Source: Heyndrickxia sp050281185
GTDB lineage: Bacteria > Bacillota > Bacilli > Bacillales > Bacillaceae_C
NCBI RefSeq assembly: GCF_050281185.1
Contig: NZ_JBNNWS010000006.1
Coordinates: 215,116-279,115, forward strand
Direction of reading: 5' to 3'
DNA length: 64,000 bases
Numbering within the stretch: the first letter of the stretch is position 1; each line of letters starts with the position of its first letter. Shown piece by piece: positions 9,745 to 18,207 of the stretch. The notes below the pieces were generated by a model. It was given only the letters and a program-made list of their open reading frames with translations, did not search any database and was not told the DNA's origin. The position numbers and the translations under genes were made by a program.

Positions 9745-10812
9745 TTGGGACAGAGTTTAGTAACAATAATTGTTCCAGTTTATAATATTGAAAAGTATTT
9801 AAAAACATGTATAGAAAGCATAATAAATCAAACTTACACTCAAATAGAAATTATTTTGGTGAATGATGGTTCAACTGACTCCTCTTTAGAAATTTGTAAG
9901 CAATATATATATGATAATAGGGTTACTATAATTGATAAGAAAAATGAGGGATTAAGCAGCGCAAGGCAAGCGGGGATTGATAAGGCTAATGGGGAATATA
10001 TATGCATGGTAGATTCTGATGACTATATCGAAAAAGATTTTGTAGAAAAAATGTATTCTAAAATTCATAATGATGATTCAGATATTTGTGCCTGTGCATC
10101 AAGGTTCTTTTCAGATAAATTCAGTAGAGTATTCGGTTATAGTGAATCTTATTCAAAAATCAAAATTACTAAACATGACATTGAAACTAAATATTTTGAA
10201 TTACTAGGACGTTATTACATGAGTGATTCTTGGAATAAAATTTACAAAACAAGTTTTATAAGGAACTCCAATGTTAGATTTTCATTAGAACGAAAATATA
10301 ATGGTACAGATCTTTCGTTTAATCATCGTTTATTACTTCATTTACCGCAAATTTCTGTGGTAAATGAACCATTATACAACCATCAAATATTAGAAAATTC
10401 TAGAGTGAGACGGAAAAATAAAGAATTGCAAAAGGGCTTTATGATAATTATGACTCAAATAATTAACGAAGTTGAAAAATTAAATTATACAGACTTAATT
10501 AATAATCAACTTAGTTGCTTGTATGTTAAATTTCTAAGGGAAGCTTCTCAAGATATTTTTAATTCGGGACTACCCTCGAAGGAGTTAAATAGTAAATATA
10601 AAGAATTCTATAATTTAAATAAACAATACTTAATGGAAAATCAAATATTAGACCTAGTACCCACTAATATGAACACCATTTCTTTAAGGATATTTTGCCG
10701 TTTTTTAAATACGAAAAATAGTATATGGCTGTTAAAATATTTAAGCATAAGACAAAAAGTATTAAAATTACATAACACTTTTAATGGTATTAAAAAAATA
10801 TTAAGATTTTAA
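9745..10812 (+). CDS. Glycosyltransferase family 2
   Basis: About 355 residues. The GT-A domain is plain: TIIVPVYNIEKYLKTCIES at the N-terminus, ILVNDGSTDSS near 39, then the DxD motif in MVDSDDY near 90. Family 2 enzymes transfer sugars from nucleotide donors and need a divalent metal. The C-terminal 150 residues are helical and unassigned. TTG at 9745 is chosen because AAGGGTGG lies at 9732-9739; a GTG at 9736 overlaps that site and is rejected. It is the last transferase before the flippase. Confidence 0.9.
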   Translation: MGQSLVTIIVPVYNIEKYLKTCIESIINQTYTQIEIILVNDGSTDSSLEICKQYIYDNRVTIIDKKNEGLSSARQAGIDKANGEYICMVDSDDYIEKDFVEKMYSKIHNDDSDICACASRFFSDKFSRVFGYSESYSKIKITKHDIETKYFELLGRYYMSDSWNKIYKTSFIRNSNVRFSLERKYNGTDLSFNHRLLLHLPQISVVNEPLYNHQILENSRVRRKNKELQKGFMIIMTQIINEVEKLNYTDLINNQLSCLYVKFLREASQDIFNSGLPSKELNSKYKEFYNLNKQYLMENQILDLVPTNMNTISLRIFCRFLNTKNSIWLLKYLSIRQKVLKLHNTFNGIKKILRF

Positions 10813-10925
10813 GTTTTTCAAAAATTTTCGGTAAATAGTTAGGTCATCAGTTAATTTTTATAGCTAATTTTATAAGTGGAATTTTCCCAATCTATTTAGA
10901 TAAAAGTTGAGAGCGGAGTGTATCT

Positions 10926-12449
10926 ATGAGAAGTAAAAAAGCTATAGCTAATATAATGTCATCACTCCTGTTGCAACTGACAACAATTATTTGTGGATTT
11001 ATAGTACCTATCTTAATTATTAAATCATATGGGTCAAATGTAAATGGTGTTATTAACTCAATTACTCAGTTTTTAGGTTATATTGCTTTACTAGAAGCCG
11101 GTATTGGTGGTGTCGTTAGAGCTGCTTTATATAAACCTTTGGCAAACAAAGACAATGTTACAATAAGTAGAATAGTGAAAACAGCAGAAAAGTTTTTTAA
11201 AATAATAGCTTATATACTTATCGGCTACCTTATAGTAGTCGCTTTTGTATTTCCAAATATTGTGAGTGGTGAGTTTGATAAGATTTATACTATTACCCTA
11301 GTTTTAATAATTGGTATGGGGACTTTTGCTCAGTATTTTTTTGGAATATCATATCAATTATTGTTGCAAGCAGATCAAAGACTATATTTCACTTCCTTAT
11401 TACAGGTTTTTACAGTTGTTATTAATACTGTTATAGTTGTTGTATTAATTAATAAAGGTGCAAGTATACACTTTGTTAAATTATGTAGTGCAGCAGTTTT
11501 AATAGCTAGACCTTTAGTCCTTAATATATATGTAAAATATAGATATAAAATAATAAAAAATGTAAATGCTGATAGAAATGCATTAAATCAGAAATGGGAT
11601 GGTCTCGGCCACCATATCTCGTATTTTGTAAATAATAATACTGATATTGCTGTATTAACCCTATTTACAAATATGAGAGAAGTTTCAGTTTACTCTATAT
11701 ATATGATGGTTGTAGCGGGAATACGGAATATTACAACAACCTTTTCATCAGGCATAGAGGCTGCTTTTGGAAATATGATTGCAAATGGAGAAAGAAATTC
11801 TCTGTATAGAAATTTTATCTCTTTTGAGTTTTTATCTTTTTTTATAACAACGGTATTATTTACAAGTGCCTCATTATTAATACTACCATTTATCTCTATT
11901 TACACTAAAGGAATTACAGATGTAAATTATATTAGACCATTATTTGCTTATGTATTGGTAGCTGCTGGAGCGGCATATTGTATTAGATTACCTTATCATT
12001 CTATAGTAATAGCAGCTGGACATTTTAAGCAAACTAGAAATGGGGCTTTTGTTGAGGCAATAATTAATATTGTGTTTTCAATTGTTCTAGTAAATTCTTT
12101 GGGAATACTAGGTGTTGCGATAGGTACTCTATTTGCTATGCTTTTTAGAACCTTTCAATATATCTTTTATATTTCAAAAAACATTTTAGAAAGAAGAATA
12201 TTGGATCCTATTAAAAGAATTCTTGTAAGTGTATCTTCGGTATTAGTTAGTGTGATAATTATTAGATTAATTCCAACAATAGCTATAGATAATTATTTTT
12301 ATTGGGGAATATATGCTATAGGAGTAACAACAATAATCTTCTTAGTAACTCTTTTTGTGAATTTGATATGCTATTTTCAGGATTTGAAAAACGTGTTACA
12401 GATATTAAACAGGGTAATTAAATCAAAAGGTAAAAATTATCAATCATAA
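10926..12449 (+). CDS. Polysaccharide flippase (Wzx/MATE-like, MurJ superfamily)
   Basis: 507 residues with about 12-14 hydrophobic segments. The start RSKKAIANIMSSLLLQLTTI followed by IVPILIIKSYGSNVNG is the common opening of Wzx-type exporters, which turn the lipid-linked repeat unit to the outer face. The 113 bp gap before it holds no other gene; a GCGGAGTG site precedes the ATG. With the Wzy-like gene this defines a Wzx/Wzy-dependent pathway. No Wzz/tyrosine kinase pair is seen in the window; it may lie upstream of base 1. Confidence 0.88.
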   Translation: MRSKKAIANIMSSLLLQLTTIICGFIVPILIIKSYGSNVNGVINSITQFLGYIALLEAGIGGVVRAALYKPLANKDNVTISRIVKTAEKFFKIIAYILIGYLIVVAFVFPNIVSGEFDKIYTITLVLIIGMGTFAQYFFGISYQLLLQADQRLYFTSLLQVFTVVINTVIVVVLINKGASIHFVKLCSAAVLIARPLVLNIYVKYRYKIIKNVNADRNALNQKWDGLGHHISYFVNNNTDIAVLTLFTNMREVSVYSIYMMVVAGIRNITTTFSSGIEAAFGNMIANGERNSLYRNFISFEFLSFFITTVLFTSASLLILPFISIYTKGITDVNYIRPLFAYVLVAAGAAYCIRLPYHSIVIAAGHFKQTRNGAFVEAIINIVFSIVLVNSLGILGVAIGTLFAMLFRTFQYIFYISKNILERRILDPIKRILVSVSSVLVSVIIIRLIPTIAIDNYFYWGIYAIGVTTIIFLVTLFVNLICYFQDLKNVLQILNRVIKSKGKNYQS

Positions 12450-12597
12450 TGTAAAATATAGGTATTTTACATAATTTATAAAATATTACTTCATTTAGTA
12501 GTAATTAAGAAAGGACTATAAGAAAATAGAGAAAGTTTGTAATAACAAACTTTAAATATAGTGGAATGTCAATCAATTGATAGAGGAAGGTTTTAAT

Positions 12598-13974
12598 ATG
12601 TACAAAATAGCAGTAGCAGGAACAGGATATGTTGGCTTAGTAGCAGGTGTATGTTTCTCTGAAGTAGGGCATCAGGTTACTTGTGTCGATATAGATGAAA
12701 ATAAAGTGAATACAATGAAACGAGGAATCTCTCCTATCTATGAAGCAGATTTGGAAGAGTTGATGCAGAAAAATTATGCTGCTGGAAGAATTAATTATAC
12801 AACAGATTACCAATCAGCTTACAAGGATGCAGATGCAATTTTTATAGGTGTAGGTACTCCGGAACAACCGGATGGATCTGCAAATTTATCATACATTGCA
12901 ACAGTTGCAAGACAAATTGCTGAATCAGTAGGAAAGGAATGTTTGGTCGTTGTTAAATCTACAGTACCTGTTGGAACGAATGATAAAGTAGAACAGTTTA
13001 TTCAAGACTTTTTAGTCAATGATGTGAAGGTAGAAGTTGCTTCAAATCCAGAATTTTTGGCACAAGGATCTGCCGTACATGATACATTGCACGCAGAAAG
13101 AGTTATTATCGGGACAGAAAGTAAATGGGCTGAAGAGTTACTTATGAATATTTATGAACCATTTCATTTACCGATTGTTTCAGTAAATAGAAGGTCCGCA
13201 GAAATGATTAAGTATGCATCTAATGACTTCCTTGCCCTTAAAATATCCTATATGAATGATATCGCGAATCTATGTGAATTAGTAGGTGCAGATATTCAGG
13301 ATGTTGCAAGGGGGATGAGTTTTGATGAAAGAATCGGTAGTAAGTTTTTAAATGCGGGTATTGGTTATGGCGGTTCTTGTTTCCCTAAGGATACAAAAGC
13401 ACTAGAGTATATTGCAAGTCAAAATGGATATGAACTCAAGACAATTAAAGCTGCCATTGATGTGAACAAAGAACAAAAGACAATGTTATATAAGAAAGCT
13501 AGAAAGAGATTCATTACATTCAATGGTCTTAAGGTAGCAGTATTAGGGTTAACGTTTAAGCCTGGAACAGATGATTTAAGAGAGGCACCATCTTTAGAAA
13601 ATGTACCATTACTGTTAGAGCAAGGTGCAGACATTTTTGCATTTGATCCAGTCGGTGCAGAAAACTTTGCTAAAGTGTATCCGGAAGGTAAGAATGGAAA
13701 AGGAAGTATCACGTATGTTTCCAATATAGAGCATGCTTTAGAAGGAGCAAATGTGTGCTTTATTTTTACTGAGTGGGGAGAAGTAAAAGCAGTAACCCCT
13801 GAAACATATAAGAGATTGATGAGAACTCCTTTGATTTACGATGGAAGGAATATATATAGTGTTTCAGACATGCAGGAAGTAGGAGTTGAGTATCACTCTA
13901 TAGGAAGAAAATCCGCAAGTAGAGAAGGATTAAAGGAGTCGAAGAATCTTGAATTACAAACCTCTAGATCCTAG
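12598..13974 (+). CDS. ugd: UDP-glucose 6-dehydrogenase (Ugd/TuaD type)
   Basis: 458 residues from the ATG at 12598. Signatures: AVAGTGYVGLVAGVCFSE for NAD binding, GVGTPEQPDGSANL, VKSTVPVGT, and GYGGSCFPKDTKAL with catalytic Cys261. It oxidises UDP-glucose twice to UDP-glucuronate in the cytoplasm. A TTG at 12577 opens the frame earlier, but GAGGAAGG at 12583-12590 lies directly before the ATG. It follows a 127 bp gap, so it may have its own promoter. The next gene overlaps its end and uses the product. Confidence 0.95.
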   Translation: MYKIAVAGTGYVGLVAGVCFSEVGHQVTCVDIDENKVNTMKRGISPIYEADLEELMQKNYAAGRINYTTDYQSAYKDADAIFIGVGTPEQPDGSANLSYIATVARQIAESVGKECLVVVKSTVPVGTNDKVEQFIQDFLVNDVKVEVASNPEFLAQGSAVHDTLHAERVIIGTESKWAEELLMNIYEPFHLPIVSVNRRSAEMIKYASNDFLALKISYMNDIANLCELVGADIQDVARGMSFDERIGSKFLNAGIGYGGSCFPKDTKALEYIASQNGYELKTIKAAIDVNKEQKTMLYKKARKRFITFNGLKVAVLGLTFKPGTDDLREAPSLENVPLLLEQGADIFAFDPVGAENFAKVYPEGKNGKGSITYVSNIEHALEGANVCFIFTEWGEVKAVTPETYKRLMRTPLIYDGRNIYSVSDMQEVGVEYHSIGRKSASREGLKESKNLELQTSRS

Positions 13975-14974
13975 TAAAACATATCTTATCACCGGAGCAG
14001 CAGGCTTCATTGGATATTTTCTATCTAAAAAACTATTAGAACATGGATGCAGAGTAATAGGTGTTGATAATATAAATGATTACTATGATGTAAATCTTAA
14101 ACATACCCGTTTGGATCAACTAAAACCTTATGATAGGTTTACCTTTATCAAAGGTGATATTTCGGACATGCCGTTGATCACTGAAATTTTTAAAGAGTAT
14201 AAGCCTAATGTAGTAATAAATCTAGCTGCCCAAGCAGGTGTTAGGTATTCAATAGAGAATCCAGATGTATATATTCAAAGTAATATTATAGGTTTTTATA
14301 ATATTCTTGAAGCTTGCAGACATCATCCAATTGAACACCTAGTATATGCTTCGTCTAGTTCTGTTTACGGAGCGAATAGAAAGGTTCCTTTTGAAGAAAC
14401 TGATTTTGTAGATACTCCAGTATCACTATATGCCTCTACTAAGAAATCAAATGAATTAATGGCCCATACTTATAGCCATTTATATAAAATTCCAGCTACG
14501 GGACTTCGTTTTTTTACAGTTTATGGCCCTATGGGTCGACCAGATATGGCTTACTTTGGATTCACTGATAAGTATTTTGCTGGGGAGCCAATTAAGATAT
14601 TTAATAACGGTGATTTTGAAAATGACCTTTATCGAGACTTTACTTATATAGATGATATTGTTGTTGGAATTGAGAGACTTATAGGTAAACCTCCAATTGA
14701 GTCTGTTCCTCATAAAGTTTATAACATTGGTAACAACAGTCCGGAGAAATTGATGGTGTTTATCGAGACTTTGGAAAAGGCTTTAAGTAAGGCTTTAGGT
14801 AAGGAAGTTTTATTTGAGAAAGTTTTTGAACCTATTAAGCCTGGGGATGTACCGGCTACTTATGCTTCTACAGACCTACTGCAGAATGCTGTGGGATTTA
14901 AACCTGAAACTCCGATTGAGGAAGGATTACAGAAGTTTGCGGATTGGTATGTGGAGTATTATAAGGTGAAATAG
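13949..14974 (+). CDS. UDP-glucuronate 4-epimerase (CapI/LpsL-like)
   Basis: 341 residues, extended SDR. GAAGFIGYFLSKKLLEHG binds NAD near residue 13; DNINDYYDVNLKHTRL and YASSSSVYG are characteristic of the UDP-glucuronate 4-epimerase group; YASTKKSNE gives the YxxxK. It would turn UDP-GlcA from the preceding Ugd into UDP-galacturonate. TTG start at 13949 with AAGGAG at 13933-13938, 26 bp overlapping the end of ugd in another frame, so the two are coupled. This pair predicts an acidic polymer containing GlcA or GalA. Confidence 0.9.
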   Translation: MNYKPLDPSKTYLITGAAGFIGYFLSKKLLEHGCRVIGVDNINDYYDVNLKHTRLDQLKPYDRFTFIKGDISDMPLITEIFKEYKPNVVINLAAQAGVRYSIENPDVYIQSNIIGFYNILEACRHHPIEHLVYASSSSVYGANRKVPFEETDFVDTPVSLYASTKKSNELMAHTYSHLYKIPATGLRFFTVYGPMGRPDMAYFGFTDKYFAGEPIKIFNNGDFENDLYRDFTYIDDIVVGIERLIGKPPIESVPHKVYNIGNNSPEKLMVFIETLEKALSKALGKEVLFEKVFEPIKPGDVPATYASTDLLQNAVGFKPETPIEEGLQKFADWYVEYYKVK

Positions 14975-15113
14975 TTAATTTTCACGCCTCTAAACAATTT
15001 AATTAAATCAGCTTTAATAACAAATCAAGCAGTAAGATTAATTTTGAATTACTCAAATGCTGAATGAAAATATTTGTGTTATTTATTAAAAGGAAATTTC
15101 TTAAAGGGGTTTT

Positions 15114-15695
15114 ATGGATAAATTAAAAATAATAATAAAATCTTTGTTTTGGGTTATTATTACCCAAGTTATAATATTTTCAACTTTATACTTTCTGGGT
15201 TTTAGAATCACATATGCACCAAATCTTGAAACAAGTTGGAATGCAGTTGCTGCAATTGGTCAGTGGGCAGGGGCATTAGTTGGAGTTTTAATTCCAATTG
15301 CTGCTGTATACTTACAAGCAAAATTAGATAAGAATAAGAGGGAAATAGGAGAATCAAATTCTGATTTACTTAATGAGTTAAAAGAGTTTAAATTAGAATA
15401 CTCAGAAAAACTTAAGACTCTCTCTGAATTGGTAGATGAAAAGGGAAATATTGTTATAAATAGTGGTTATTTCACTGATGATTCAAAAAACAATTTAAAA
15501 GAGAAGGCGCTTAAATTTGTAAATATATCAATGATTACGAAGACAAAGAGAGTTGCTGAGCATTTAGAAATTAGTCATGATAAGGCATATGATTTATTAG
15601 TAGAAATGGCTATACATGATGGTTCTATCTCTAGTGCTGGGCAAATAAGAAAAGAAAATATGGATAATATTGTTTGGACTAAAAAAACTAGGTAA
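15114..15695 (+). CDS. Hypothetical membrane protein with C-terminal winged-helix-like region
   Basis: 193 residues, not assigned to a family. Two membrane segments are visible (about 10-32 and 44-66), then a charged coiled-coil stretch (70-110). The last 60 residues (TKTKRVAEHLEISHDKAYDLLVEMAIHDGS split over a helix-turn-helix pattern) look like a winged helix. It could be a membrane-tethered regulator, but that is only a guess from shape. AAAGGGG lies 5 bp before the ATG. It follows the capsule locus with a 139 bp gap and appears monocistronic. Confidence 0.6.
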   Translation: MDKLKIIIKSLFWVIITQVIIFSTLYFLGFRITYAPNLETSWNAVAAIGQWAGALVGVLIPIAAVYLQAKLDKNKREIGESNSDLLNELKEFKLEYSEKLKTLSELVDEKGNIVINSGYFTDDSKNNLKEKALKFVNISMITKTKRVAEHLEISHDKAYDLLVEMAIHDGSISSAGQIRKENMDNIVWTKKTR

Positions 15696-15711
15696 TAGAT
15701 TAAGGTGCCTA

Positions 15712-15879
15712 TCATTCCTGGTTAGGGGAAGAACCAGGACGGTTAGTATACTTTCCAGTTTCAAATAAACTAGTTCTAAAGAAATTTTTAAATTTAATCT
15801 TATTCAATAATGCTGGAATCGGGAGCCTAGAAAAAACCGTTGTAGTCAAAGCCGCTAAAATAGAGAAATTGTTTAAAAT
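15712..15879 (-). pseudogene. Probable decayed C-terminal gene fragment, unrecognised
   Basis: On the minus strand a frame is open for 55 codons and ends in TGA, with a protein-like ending (LPIPALLNKIKFKNFF, then FETGKYTNRPGSSPNQE), but it has no start codon or ribosome site and is preceded by a stop. It reads like the tail of a lost gene. I do not recognise the family. The 15696-16208 gap otherwise contains only two hairpins. Confidence 0.3.
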
Positions 15880-15944
15880 TTATATATTCTGGAATGAGGT
15901 ACATTAGATGAGAACTTTGTGGCTCATTTTAAGTAAATAAATTT

Positions 15945-15983
15945 AAAAAAATCCTTTTTCATTATGGAAGAGGATTTTTTTAT
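15945..15983 (+). terminator. Rho-independent terminator
   Basis: Stem AAAAATCC..TTTTC / GAAGAGGATTTTT with a 6 base loop followed by T7. It lies 250 bp after the hypothetical membrane protein gene and may end its transcript. Confidence 0.6.
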
Positions 15984-16142
15984 TATCAATCTGTAAAGAG
16001 AATATTATTCTATTTATTCTGCCTTAATCACATAGTAAGACGAGGAAGAATCTTGATTCCCAAATATGATGTAGAGGCTGTCCCAAAAGTGAAAATCCAA
16101 TGAATATATAAATTAAATAGTTAAAATATCAGTATTTTTTAC

Positions 16143-16193
16143 ATAAAAAAGGGCATCCAACAGTCAAATTATCGGCATATTGGACAGCCCCTT
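16143..16193 (-). terminator. Terminator of the LCP gene
   Basis: Read on the minus strand, GGGCTGTCCAA and TTGGATGCCC form a stem followed by T6. It starts 16 bp after the stop of the LytR-CpsA-Psr gene. Part of the same sequence (GGCTGTCC) recurs inverted at 16077-16084. Confidence 0.75.
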
Positions 16194-16208
16194 CATCTTC
16201 TACAGTAT

Positions 16209-17123
16209 TTAGCTCTTTTCCAAGTTATTCTTCAACATCTTCGTTACTTTAGATTTTTCCTCATCAGGAACACTCAAATAATAGATACCATCGATTTTTC
16301 CACCTTCACCTTTTACTTCATACTCAGTAATATTTTTTCGACAGTCACGGTAGTTTTTCTGGATATCCATCATTTCATCAAAGGTCATATTTGTTTTAAC
16401 GTTATCACCTAGTGCAGCTAAAATATCATCAAATCGAGTAACAGATGAAATACTTGCAGCCTTGTCGATAATAGCGTTGAGAACCTGGCGTTGGCGCTTG
16501 TTACGTCCGAAGTCACCATCAGGATCAAAGTGTCTCATTCGAACATATCCAAGTGCTTTTGGACCGTCTAATTCAATGTTCCCTTTTGTGTAGTGATAAC
16601 CTTTTTTATATGATCCCTCATCAATCCAATCAAGGTCATTATGTACAGTAACCCCACCCACAGCATCTACAAGTGCACTCATAGCCTCCATATTCACACG
16701 AATATAATAGTCCATATTAACTCCAGTAAAGTTTTCTACTGTTTCAATGGCCATTTTTGGTCCGCCAAATGCATAAGCATGATTAATTTTATCTGTCGTT
16801 CCATGCCCAACAATCTCTGTTCTTGTATCACGTGGGATACTCACCAATTGCATAGAGCCTTTTTTCGGGTTAAGGGTCATCGCCATAATTGTGTCTGAGC
16901 GGCCACGGTCACCATCACGTTCATCGACACCTAACAATAAAATAGAAATCGGTTGACTATTATTAATCTCTGGTTTTTTATGCGGATTATTTAATTTTAC
17001 TTCTTCATGCATTTTATTCGCAGTTTCTTTAACAGAACTATATAGGTAAAAAACATATCCTCCTACACCAAGTACCAGCACCCCAATGATGCTAGCAATA
17101 ATAATAAAAACCTTTTTCTTCAT
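16209..17123 (-). CDS. LytR-CpsA-Psr (LCP) family glycopolymer ligase
   Basis: 304 residues. One N-terminal membrane anchor (about 5-27), a short linker, then an LCP domain from about residue 58: ILLLGVDERDGDRGRSDTIM and LVSIPRDTRTEI carry the conserved Arg and Asp residues that bind the polyprenyl pyrophosphate head. LCP enzymes move teichoic acids or capsule from the lipid carrier to peptidoglycan outside the membrane. It faces the capsule locus on the other strand. It may ligate that polymer, although LCP proteins are multi-copy and overlapping in Bacillus. GAGGATAT precedes the ATG. Confidence 0.92.
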   Translation of the reverse strand: MKKKVFIIIASIIGVLVLGVGGYVFYLYSSVKETANKMHEEVKLNNPHKKPEINNSQPISILLLGVDERDGDRGRSDTIMAMTLNPKKGSMQLVSIPRDTRTEIVGHGTTDKINHAYAFGGPKMAIETVENFTGVNMDYYIRVNMEAMSALVDAVGGVTVHNDLDWIDEGSYKKGYHYTKGNIELDGPKALGYVRMRHFDPDGDFGRNKRQRQVLNAIIDKAASISSVTRFDDILAALGDNVKTNMTFDEMMDIQKNYRDCRKNITEYEVKGEGGKIDGIYYLSVPDEEKSKVTKMLKNNLEKS

Positions 17124-17241
17124 ATAATATCCTCGCTTTGTTTTTATATTAATTTTACAAATTATAACATGATTTTACAAGATTAGAAGATTTTTTTGTT
17201 GAATGAGTGCAATTTTATTGGTGGTGGGTATGTTGATTACC

Positions 17242-17360
17242 CCTTTTAAGGAAGTAATGAGTGTATGCATTTTTAGAATACGTGAGTCCAAAAGTCCACG
17301 TTTCATAAATAGGGTCATCGTCAGTTAATGGATACTAGCAACTGACTGCTCAACCGCAGA
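17242..17360 (-). pseudogene. Decayed fragment of a MocR-type regulator gene
   Basis: The bases here match an internal part of the intact MocR gene (about 18460-18600) almost word for word: GTAATGAGTGT, GTCCACGTTTCATAAATAGGG, ATGGATACTAG and GACTG.TCAACC are shared in order. About 28 bp are missing and many substitutions are present, so no frame survives. It is a relic of a second copy, not a functional gene. The rest of 17124-17578 has no gene apart from a short open tail at 17385-17500 that I cannot assign. Confidence 0.75.
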
Positions 17361-17578
17361 GCATCACGAACAAAACGATTAATTAAGCTTGGAGAGATAT
17401 TCGAAAGGTATTTTGAAATTGATGCTGAAAAAATAGTAGTTATCATTGAAAAATTAAGTGCTAAACATAAGGCTGTGTTAAAGTTTAATGTTGATAATTA
17501 GGTAAAATTAAGGGAAACCAAACTACAATGATTTCCCAGTCCTTCTTCCTAACATATGCGTTTTTTAGATAAGAACTA

Positions 17579-18040
17579 TTAAAGTCTCATTTTTAAGCCC
17601 TCGTGTGTCGCCTTAAAACCTAAGCGTTCATAAAAACGTAAAGCATCTCTACGTTGTTTATCTGTTGTTAGTTGAACCAAGTGACATCCACGTTCTTTTG
17701 CACGTTGAATGGCCCATCGTATAAGTTCAGTTCCTATCCCTTTTCCACGTTCTGTAGAAGCTGTTCTTACCCCCTCAATTGTAGCTCTCCATCCGCCTTG
17801 ATGTGTTATATATGGAGTAAATGTAATTTGTTGAACCCCGATAATTTCATTTTCATAACAAGCCACAACTAACTCATTGTTAGGGTCAGATGTTATAGCT
17901 TGAAACGCTTTTTTGTAACTATTGGGAAGTGGCTGTTCATAACGTTCTCTTTTACTACCTAAAGCATCATCAGCAAGCATTTCTACAATTCTATCTAAAT
18001 CTTGTTCAGTAGCGATTCTAAACTGTATTTCCCTTTCCAA
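17579..18040 (-). CDS. GNAT family N-acetyltransferase
   Basis: 153 residues from TTG at 18040, which has AAGGAGGG 8 bp upstream; a farther ATG at 18067 overlaps that site and is rejected. The GNAT core is clear: RIATEQDLDRIVEML at the N-terminus, then GVRTASTERGKGIGTELIRW with the acetyl-CoA loop R-G-K-G-I-G and the C-terminal ALRFYERLGFK. These enzymes acetylate amines of small molecules or proteins with acetyl-CoA. The substrate is unknown. It stands alone, with a terminator between it and the MocR gene upstream. Confidence 0.88.
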   Translation of the reverse strand: MEREIQFRIATEQDLDRIVEMLADDALGSKRERYEQPLPNSYKKAFQAITSDPNNELVVACYENEIIGVQQITFTPYITHQGGWRATIEGVRTASTERGKGIGTELIRWAIQRAKERGCHLVQLTTDKQRRDALRFYERLGFKATHEGLKMRL

Positions 18041-18173
18041 TAAAATTCCCTCCTTGATTAGCCGCAAAGCACTTTATAGTTGTATGCTATCTTATAAAAC
18101 ATCATTAGTTAATGTTAAAAATATTATGATAAAAGATAAGTATTTCTTATTATATTTTAGGTTTGAAAAAAAT

Positions 18174-18207
18174 AAAGCAACAAAGAATATCCCTCCTTTG
18201 TTGCTTT
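18174..18207. terminator. Bidirectional terminator after the MocR gene
   Basis: AAAGCAACAAAG and CTTTGTTGCTTT form a 12 bp stem around a 10 base loop, with T5 on the plus side and A-rich sequence on the other. It begins at the base after the MocR stop codon. Confidence 0.75.

Noticed and set aside
17385..17501. Plus-strand open frame ending FERYFEIDAEKIVVIIEKL and KFNVDN
   Set aside because: No start or ribosome site and no recognisable family; may be a relic but not supportable.
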